23,204 nt of DNA from Colivivens sp963645405. GTDB taxonomy: Bacteria; Bacteroidota; Bacteroidia; Bacteroidales; Bacteroidaceae. Below the pieces are notes generated by a model that was not told the origin of the DNA, did no database searches, and was given only the letters and a program-made list of their open reading frames with translations. Shown one piece after another: positions 14,437 through 19,796 of the stretch. The position numbers and the translations under genes were made by a program. The first letter of the stretch is position 1. Each line of letters starts with the position of its first letter. Location: the NCBI GenBank assembly GCA_963645405.1, contig CAVISR010000044.1:1-23204 (forward strand), in the 5' to 3' direction.

Positions 14437-14748
14437 ATGATTAGAAAGTTACTTATATTCATGACAGCAATTATGATGCTCGGAACAGCCCAGCCCATCT
14501 GTGCACAAGACGAACAGAAAGCACAGATAGAGATGGAGCAGCAAACTGTGACAATCACAGTGAGCGAGTCGTGCGTCCACATCAAGAATGCCGAGAAGAT
14601 GGTTTTGGAAATCTACAACCTTGCCGGAGTAAAAGTAAGCACACAGAGAATCGACAGTGCAGACAAGAAAATAGAACTCGAGAACCTTCCCAAAGGATGC
14701 TACATCATCAAGGTAGGCAAAACAGCAAGAAAAATCTGTCTGAAATAA
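14437..14748 (+). CDS. Small secreted protein resembling a lone type IX sorting domain
   Basis: The 103-residue product begins with a signal peptide (MIRKLLIFMTAIMMLGTAQPICAQ, cut after about residue 23 or 24). The rest resembles the C-terminal sorting domain of type IX secretion cargo: VLEIYNLAGVKVST (56-69) followed by KIELENLPKGCYIIKVGKTARKICLK. In cargo proteins this roughly 80-residue fold sits behind a large passenger; here there is no passenger. It may be a stand-alone beta-sandwich protein or a remnant. Similarity was judged by eye, so the family is tentative. It has its own promoter and could extend transcription into the sigma factor gene 138 bases downstream. Confidence 0.75.
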   Translation: MIRKLLIFMTAIMMLGTAQPICAQDEQKAQIEMEQQTVTITVSESCVHIKNAEKMVLEIYNLAGVKVSTQRIDSADKKIELENLPKGCYIIKVGKTARKICLK

Positions 14749-14837
14749 ACAGAACGGAGGGAAAACAAGAAAACTCATTTGTTGGAACCAAACAACCACA
14801 GACAAAGAATCAGACTACAGGGTTCAACACTGCACAG

Positions 14838-14881
14838 CAAACAGACATAGGTTTCTGGACAAACAGACACAGGTCTCTGAA
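14838..14881 (+). repeat. 22-base tandem repeat, two units, before the sigma factor gene
   Basis: Units at 14838-14859 and 14860-14881 match at 19 of 22 positions, sharing CAAACAGACA and AGGT-TCTG. The second ends five bases before the ATG of the sigma factor gene (14887), so the ribosome-binding region of that gene is inside or against the repeat. Confidence 0.85.
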
Positions 14882-14886
14882 TATAG

Positions 14887-15432
14887 ATGGGCAAGTACAA
14901 CGAAGAAGAAATACTCGAAAGACTACGCGAACCGAAAACGCAGCGCAAAGCGTTTGAGGAAATCGTAAACCACTATAGTCAGTCAGTCTATTGGCAGATA
15001 CGCCGACTCGTGGTCGACCACGACGATGCCGACGACATCCTGCAAAACACCTTCATCAAGGCATGGACCAACATCGAAGCGTTCAGAGGAGAATGCAAAT
15101 TGTCAACCTGGCTCTATAAGATAGCCTACAACGAAAGCCTCACATTCCTCAACCACCGGAGAAACATAGTTTCACTCGACAACGACGACACGACAGTAGC
15201 CGACACACTGGAAAGCGACCCATATTTCGACGGCGACGAGACACAACTCATGCTCCAGAAAGCCATCGACACACTGCCCGCAAAACAAAAGGCAGTGTTC
15301 AACATGAAATACTTCGAGGAAATGAAATACGAAGACATGTCAACCGTCACAGGAACCAGCGTGGGAGCACTCAAAGCCACATTCCATTTCGCAGTAAAAA
15401 AAATAGAAGACTATTTCAACAAACACGATTAA
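14887..15432 (+). CDS. ECF-type RNA polymerase sigma factor
   Basis: This 181-residue sigma-70 family protein is of the short extracytoplasmic type, which redirects RNA polymerase to a small regulon. Region 2 covers about 22-92: DADDILQNTFIKAWTNIEAF (core binding and -10 recognition) and GECKLSTWLYKIAYNESLTFLNHRR (2.3-2.4). A short acidic linker (95-118) separates it from region 4 (about 122-176), whose helix-turn-helix is MKYEDMSTVTGTSVGALKATFHFAVKKI. The family is certain; the regulon is unknown. Two genes follow at gaps of 51 and 40 bases and look like its membrane regulator and secreted partner. Confidence 0.95.
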   Translation: MGKYNEEEILERLREPKTQRKAFEEIVNHYSQSVYWQIRRLVVDHDDADDILQNTFIKAWTNIEAFRGECKLSTWLYKIAYNESLTFLNHRRNIVSLDNDDTTVADTLESDPYFDGDETQLMLQKAIDTLPAKQKAVFNMKYFEEMKYEDMSTVTGTSVGALKATFHFAVKKIEDYFNKHD

Positions 15433-15483
15433 ACCTTTTCAGCCATACAAAGTCAAACGAATGAAACCAAAGGGAATAATACG

Positions 15484-15873
15484 ATGAACGAAGAGAAGAA
15501 AATATTGAAACAGTTCAGAAGGGAAAACCATTTCACCGTCCCCGATGGATATTTTGACACTCTCACATCACGTATAATGTCAAACATTCCAGACGAGGAG
15601 ACAAAGATCATAAGCATTGCTCCAAAGCGCAAAACAAGCTGGATCAAGTGGACTGGACTCGTTGCAGCCTGCATGGCAGGAGCCGTAATAGGAATCTTCG
15701 CACTTGAGCAAACCGAAAAGACAAGCAACAACCAGCCATACACCAGCAGCGCACAGGCAGTCAGCACACAAACCGGCAGCGAATATCAGGAAAACTATCA
15801 GGAAGAAATGCTCGACTACGCAATGGTTGACTACAACGATGTGTACAACTATCTTTCAGGCGGAGGATATTAA
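15484..15873 (+). CDS. Single-pass membrane protein, candidate anti-sigma factor
   Basis: The 129 residues divide into a charged cytoplasmic part (1-52, with the motif FTVPDGYFDTLTSRIMSNIP at 17-36), one membrane span (about 53-74, WIKWTGLVAACMAGAVIGIF) and a Ser/Gln/Tyr-rich outer part ending EEMLDYAMVDYNDVYNYLSGGGY. The lysine-rich stretch before the span (PKRKTSWIK) predicts a cytoplasmic N-terminus. No zinc-binding anti-sigma (HxxxCxxC) motif is present. The anti-sigma role is inferred from its position directly behind an ECF sigma gene and from its topology, not from family recognition. The stop codon lies in the first unit of a 22-base repeat. Confidence 0.8.
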   Translation: MNEEKKILKQFRRENHFTVPDGYFDTLTSRIMSNIPDEETKIISIAPKRKTSWIKWTGLVAACMAGAVIGIFALEQTEKTSNNQPYTSSAQAVSTQTGSEYQENYQEEMLDYAMVDYNDVYNYLSGGGY

Positions 15874-15909
15874 AACGACAGACGACAGATATTGAAATAA
15901 CAACAAACA
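15866..15909 (+). repeat. 22-base tandem repeat straddling a stop codon
   Basis: Units at 15866-15887 and 15888-15909 match at 15 of 22 positions: both begin GATATT and share AAA, ACA and a final ACA at the same offsets. The first unit contains the last codon and the TAA (15871-15873) of the candidate anti-sigma gene, and the second fills the gap up to the next gene. Confidence 0.7.
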
Positions 15910-15913
15910 ATTT

Positions 15914-16402
15914 ATGAGAAAACTCATACTCATAATCATCACACTGTGCATCAGCGCAACCACATTCTCACAGCAACAGGCAGAATGGGCACGCCATCAG
16001 GAAATGCGCACATTCTCACCAGAGGAATTCAACCACCGGCTTGAAGAGTTCGTGAAATGCGAGGCAGAGCTGACACCACAGGAATGCAAGAAATTCTTCC
16101 CACTGATGCACGAGATGCTCAACAAACAGCGCGAAATCAATGGCAAGATACAATACACCATAGGGCTGGGATTCAAAGCCAAGACAGAAGCCGACTACGA
16201 GAAAATCATCGCATGGGTCACCGACCTCGAAGTCGAAAGCAAAAAGATTGAACAGACCTACTACAAGAAGAAATTCCACGCCGTACTGACATGGAAGAAG
16301 ATACACAAAGTGAGGACAGCCCTCCACAAGTTCAACATGGAAGCACTCCGACGCTTCTACCCACAAGACAGAGGCTGGAGACGACCAAACGAGAACAACT
16401 GA
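15914..16402 (+). CDS. Secreted Spy/CpxP/CnrX-like protein
   Basis: The 162-residue product has a signal peptide (MRKLILIIITLCISATTFS, cut near 19-20). The remainder is almost entirely helical and charged: FNHRLEEFVKCEAELTPQECKKFFPLMHEMLNKQREING (39-77) is the LTxxQ-like hairpin seen in Spy, CpxP and the CnrX metal sensors, followed by two long Lys/Glu helices. In those families the protein either chaperones periplasmic proteins or senses metal and controls a membrane anti-sigma factor. As third gene of a sigma, membrane protein, secreted protein set it may be the sensor or regulator. Family assignment is by eye and moderate. The stop codon is inside the first unit of a 22-base repeat array. 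Confidence 0.82.
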   Translation: MRKLILIIITLCISATTFSQQQAEWARHQEMRTFSPEEFNHRLEEFVKCEAELTPQECKKFFPLMHEMLNKQREINGKIQYTIGLGFKAKTEADYEKIIAWVTDLEVESKKIEQTYYKKKFHAVLTWKKIHKVRTALHKFNMEALRRFYPQDRGWRRPNENN

Positions 16403-16516
16403 ACGACCGGACAAAGACAGCCCGACAAGCGGACGCCCCAACAAAGACAACCGGAAGGAAACGGCAGAACAACCGGACGTCCGAGCGAAAGCAACCAGAC
16501 ACCCAAATGAGAAAAA
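16385..16516 (+). repeat. 22-base degenerate repeat array, six units, starting across a stop codon
   Basis: Units begin at 16385, 16407, 16429, 16451, 16473 and 16495, exactly 22 bases apart each time. Middle units start CCGGAC, GCGGAC, CCGGAA and CCGGAC and end GACAA, GACAA, AACAA and AGCAA. The first unit starts in the last codons of the 15914 gene and contains its TGA (16400-16402). Units are strongly diverged between these anchors, so the array appears old. Confidence 0.75.
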
Positions 16517-16552
16517 AATATTGTTCATTAATTTTCAGTAAGTAAAGAAGAT

Positions 16553-16646
16553 TTTGTCACAAGACAAAGCAAACTAGAAAAGACGTAAGCACGTCAGGTT
16601 ATTTTACTAAACACTGGTCCTGTCGAGAGGCACGACCAGTTTTTTG
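16553..16646 (+). ncRNA. Possible small RNA or structured 3' end: three hairpins
   Basis: TTTGTC / GACAAA (16553-16558 with 16563-16568, loop ACAA), GACGT / ACGTC (16582-16586 with 16591-16595, loop AAGC) and the terminator hairpin at 16613-16640 follow one another with A-rich spacers. It could be an independent small RNA or the processed 3' end of the sigma operon. A TAATTTTC upstream (near 16529) is one base off a -7 box; support is weak. Confidence 0.3.
16613..16646 (+). terminator. Strong intrinsic terminator after the sigma factor module
   Basis: ACTGGTC (16613-16619) pairs with GACCAGT (16634-16640). After one mismatch TGTC pairs with GGCA (one G-T pair) around a GAGA tetraloop, and six T follow. 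This is the cleanest terminator in the window and separates the sigma module from fbp. Confidence 0.9.
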
Positions 16647-16709
16647 TTTCAAACCAATGACATAAAGGAGATTTCCCGCATTTCGCTATGCCATGTGAAT
16701 AATTTGTTT

Positions 16710-16717
16710 TACCTTTG
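16710..16717 (+). promoter_or_regulatory. fbp promoter, -7 box
   Basis: TACCTTTG matches TAnnTTTG exactly. No good TTTG lies 19 to 21 bases upstream, so the -33 box is poor or absent. It predicts a transcript start near 16724, so the fbp start is at 16734 or 16737 and not at the in-frame ATGs at 16644 or 16719. Confidence 0.6.
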
Positions 16718-16733
16718 CATGATAAAAGTAACT

Positions 16734-18737
16734 ATGATGAAAGTTCACAGCACATTCAAAGAAGACGAAATAAAAAAAGACTTGAGATACCTCCAGTTGC
16801 TGGCACAAAACTATCCAAACATAGCAGACGCCAGCACCGAGATAATCAACCTGGAGGCGATACTCAACCTGCCAAAACCCACAGAGCACTTCATTTCCGA
16901 CCCACATGGCGAAAGTGAAGCCTTCAACCATGTCCTGAGAAACGCCTCCGGATACATCAAGCGCAAGGTGGAAGAAATCTACGGGAACACACTCACACGC
17001 AAGCAGAAAAGAGAGCTGTGCACACTCATCTACTATCCCGAGCGCAAGCTGCAACTCATAAAGTCAGAAAGGAAATCACTGAAGGACTTCTATCCCACTA
17101 CCCTTCTCCAGCTCATCAGAGTTTGCCGCGAAGTATCGAGCAAGTACACTCGTTCGAAAATCCGCAAGTCGCTGCCAGCGCAGTTTGCCTACATCATAGA
17201 AGAACTGCTCCACGCATCGCCGTCAGGACAAGCCGACGAGAAGTACCACTACTACAACCAAATCATACAGACCATCATCGACACAGAAAGTGCCGACGCA
17301 TTCATCACCGCACTGAGCAACCTCATACAAGTGCTTGCCATCGACAGGCTACATTTGCTCGGCGACATCTTCGACCGTGGACCAGGCGCACACCTCATCA
17401 TGGAAACGCTCTGCAACTACCACCACTACGACATTGTGTGGGGCAACCACGACATCAACTGGTTTGGAGCAGCAGCCGGCAACCGCGCCTGCATCTGCAA
17501 CGTACTGCGCATGACACTGAGATACGGCAACCAGAGCACACTGGAAGACGGATACGGAATCAACCTCCTTCCGCTTGCCACCTTTGCCATCAACACCTAT
17601 CACGATGACCCATGCGAAAGGTTCGGAATCACCCACCTGCAGGAGAACAAGGAAGACGAGCTGACCGAAAGGCTCATGACCCTCATGCACAAAGCCATCT
17701 CCATCATACAGTTCAAGGAAGAAGCAAAGATAATCAACCGCTGTCCCGAATTCGGAATGGCAGACCGCAACCTCCTCCATCTGATTGACAAAGAGAAAGG
17801 CACCATCACGCTCGACGGCACAACCTATCCGCTCACCGACACGTTCCTCCCCACCATCAATCCCGAGCAACCCTACGAACTGAGCGCAGAAGAAGAACAT
17901 GTGATGGACCGTATGGTACACTCCTTCACCACAAGCGACAAGCTCCACAAGCACATAAGCAACCTGCTCTCCCACGGAAGCATGTACTCAGTGGTCAACT
18001 CCAACCTTCTGTTCCATGCATCCATTCCACTCAACAAAGACGGGTCGCTGAAGGAAGTCGACATCAGAGGAAAGAAATACAAAGGCATCGACATGATGAA
18101 GCAGACAGAAAAGATTGTCAGAACCGCATTCAGCAACGACGCCAAGAAAGAAGACAAGCAATATGCCATCGACTATCTGTGGTATCTCTGGTGCGGGAAA
18201 AACAGTCCGTTGTTCGACAAAGACCGCATGACAACCTTCGAGCGCTACTTCATCGACGACCCTTCCACCTACACCGAAAAGAAAGGCGAATACTACAAGT
18301 ACGGCGACAGCGAAGCAGTGATGGACATGATAATGGACAACTTCGGAGTAAAAGGCCAGCACCGGCATATAATCAACGGACACGTGCCAGTGCGCACCAT
18401 CAAAGGCGAAACCCCAATCAAGGCAGGAGGAAAGCACCTCGTCATCGACGGCGGATTCTCAAGAGCCTACCAGCCAAAGACCGGAATCGCAGGCTACACC
18501 CTCACCTTCCACTCGCGCGGACTGGAACTGGTACAGCACCAGCCGTTCAAGTCAGCCGAAGAAACCATCCGCAAAGGAGTGGACATCAAGAGCACACGCC
18601 AGATTGTGGAACTCAGCCAGAACCGAATGTATGTGAGAGACACCGACAAGGGAAAGGTGTTGATAAAGAAAGTAAACGATTTGAAGAAACTACTCTATGC
18701 CTACCGAAACGGGTGGATAAAAGAACTCAACAAATAG
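16734..18737 (+). CDS. fbp: Fructose-1,6-bisphosphatase, class III
   Basis: It hydrolyses fructose 1,6-bisphosphate to fructose 6-phosphate, the control step of gluconeogenesis. The 667 residues match the class III (Firmicutes/Bacteroidota) enzyme, unrelated to E. coli Fbp and built on a metallophosphatase core. Metal-binding motifs are SDPHGE (55-60), GDIFDRG (210-216), GNHD (237-240) and the later NGHVPV and KHLVIDGGFS blocks. The start was chosen from the promoter position: MMKVHSTF begins just after the predicted transcript start. MKVHSTF at 16737 is equally good. The gene heads a plus-strand group with the DMP19-like gene 29 bases behind. Confidence 0.95.
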   Translation: MMKVHSTFKEDEIKKDLRYLQLLAQNYPNIADASTEIINLEAILNLPKPTEHFISDPHGESEAFNHVLRNASGYIKRKVEEIYGNTLTRKQKRELCTLIYYPERKLQLIKSERKSLKDFYPTTLLQLIRVCREVSSKYTRSKIRKSLPAQFAYIIEELLHASPSGQADEKYHYYNQIIQTIIDTESADAFITALSNLIQVLAIDRLHLLGDIFDRGPGAHLIMETLCNYHHYDIVWGNHDINWFGAAAGNRACICNVLRMTLRYGNQSTLEDGYGINLLPLATFAINTYHDDPCERFGITHLQENKEDELTERLMTLMHKAISIIQFKEEAKIINRCPEFGMADRNLLHLIDKEKGTITLDGTTYPLTDTFLPTINPEQPYELSAEEEHVMDRMVHSFTTSDKLHKHISNLLSHGSMYSVVNSNLLFHASIPLNKDGSLKEVDIRGKKYKGIDMMKQTEKIVRTAFSNDAKKEDKQYAIDYLWYLWCGKNSPLFDKDRMTTFERYFIDDPSTYTEKKGEYYKYGDSEAVMDMIMDNFGVKGQHRHIINGHVPVRTIKGETPIKAGGKHLVIDGGFSRAYQPKTGIAGYTLTFHSRGLELVQHQPFKSAEETIRKGVDIKSTRQIVELSQNRMYVRDTDKGKVLIKKVNDLKKLLYAYRNGWIKELNK

Positions 18738-18766
18738 GAAGGGTAAAGAGCAAAACAAATAAGCAC

Positions 18767-19249
18767 ATGGAATATCAGGAAGCAGTAGACTACATCAACC
18801 AGACAACCGACCGGCTTCTTCAGAGAGTCGGAGGCCAACTCACCGCAGACAACATGACAGAGCTGACACTCGACGAGCACTGCCTGCTTGCCTACCGTTA
18901 CCTGCGCGATGAGGTGATGGAAGGCGGATTCATCCAGCTGATTCAAAACGGCTACGGCACCTATGTGCTCCAAGGTCCCTTCCCCATGTTGCTCAAGAAA
19001 GAATGGGAGCTGAGAGACTTCAGCAAGTTCCTCTATGAAGTCTACCACGAATACAAAACCCACAAAGAAGAACTCGAAGCCGACAAGAGCGAAGAAGAGT
19101 TCATGGCACAGTACGAGAAGTTCGACAAGCTCAACAACTATGGCGACGACTACCTCGACGACTGGGAAGAAACCATAACGCCAGCCATTGCAGAGACATT
19201 CATGGAGAGGCAAAAGAACATGGAAGAGGGGCTAAAAGATAAGCAATAG
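18767..19249 (+). CDS. DMP19/DUF4375-like acidic protein
   Basis: The 160-residue, strongly acidic, soluble protein shows the DMP19 (DUF4375) pattern: a helix, then DEVMEGGFIQLIQNGYG (48-64), corresponding to the family's E--NGGF-Q---N--G, then helices ending in LNNYGDDYLDDWEE. DMP19 of Neisseria is a DNA-mimic protein that binds a transcription repressor; most other members have no known role, so the mimic function is not assumed. Family assignment is from the motif by eye. The gene lies between fbp and smpB with gaps of 29 and 72 bases. Its stop codon is inside a 25-base repeat. Confidence 0.82.
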   Translation: MEYQEAVDYINQTTDRLLQRVGGQLTADNMTELTLDEHCLLAYRYLRDEVMEGGFIQLIQNGYGTYVLQGPFPMLLKKEWELRDFSKFLYEVYHEYKTHKEELEADKSEEEFMAQYEKFDKLNNYGDDYLDDWEETITPAIAETFMERQKNMEEGLKDKQ

Positions 19250-19290
19250 ACATTTGCAAGAAAAGAAGCAATAGACGATTGCGACAGAAG
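19241..19290 (+). repeat. 25-base tandem repeat straddling a stop codon
   Basis: Units at 19241-19265 and 19266-19290 match at 20 of 25 positions, both starting AAGCAATAGAC. The first contains the TAG (19247-19249) of the DMP19-like gene. Degenerate AAG-rich sequence continues to the smpB start. Confidence 0.85.
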
Positions 19291-19321
19291 CGAGAAGAGA
19301 ACAAGAAGCAAGAACAACAAG

Positions 19322-19792
19322 ATGGCAAAGAATAAAGACATAAAGCAACCACATATAAACATCAAAAACCGCAGGGCATCATTCGACTACGAGTTCATTG
19401 ATGTCTACACAGCCGGCATAGTGCTCACCGGAACGGAAATCAAGTCCATCCGCATGGGCAAGGCAAGCCTTGTAGACAGCTACTGCTACTTTGCCGCAGG
19501 CGAATTGTGGGCAAAGAACACCTATGTAGCACTCTACCTGCAAGGGTCATACAACAACCACACCGAGCGGAGAGAACGCAAACTGCTGCTCAACAAGAAA
19601 GAGCTGCGCTATCTCGAGGCAGAGTCAAAGAATCCTGGCTTCACCATTGTCCCCACCCGACTCTACATCAACAACCGAGGAATTGCAAAGCTCGACATAG
19701 CACTGGCACGAGGCAAGAAGACATTCGACAAACGACAGTCAATAAGAGAGAAAGAAGACAAGCGTGAAATGGACCGTGCAATGAAACACTGA
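19322..19792 (+). CDS. smpB: SsrA-binding protein SmpB
   Basis: SmpB carries tmRNA to stalled ribosomes for trans-translation. The 156 residues show the full family pattern: IKNRRASFDYEFIDVYTAGIVLTGTEIKSIR at the N-terminus, the core ELWAKNTYVALY, RERKLLLNKKEL and the beta-barrel LYINNRGIAKLDIALARGKKTFDKR. The basic C-terminal tail (REKEDKREMDRAMKH) enters the mRNA channel of the stalled ribosome. The ATG at 19322 is followed by the usual short Lys-rich start. metH begins four bases after the stop, so the two are co-transcribed. The tmRNA gene itself is not in this window. Confidence 0.97.
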   Translation: MAKNKDIKQPHINIKNRRASFDYEFIDVYTAGIVLTGTEIKSIRMGKASLVDSYCYFAAGELWAKNTYVALYLQGSYNNHTERRERKLLLNKKELRYLEAESKNPGFTIVPTRLYINNRGIAKLDIALARGKKTFDKRQSIREKEDKREMDRAMKH

Positions 19793-19796
19793 AACT

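Larger units (their letters stand above)
16403..16733. other. Gene-free stretch before fbp
   Basis: The 331 bases contain the 22-base array (to 16516), three consecutive hairpins ending in a terminator (16553-16646) and the fbp promoter (16710-16717). No coding frame is evident. Confidence 0.7.

Noticed and set aside
18729..18762. AACAAATAG at the fbp stop repeated as AACAAATAA 25 bases later
   Set aside because: It resembles the stop-spanning repeats, but only about nine bases match, which is not enough to separate from chance in A-rich sequence.
19249..19256. GACATTTG ahead of smpB as a possible -7 box
   Set aside because: One base off TAnnTTTG and no -33 box at the right distance; it is also part of the 25-base repeat.
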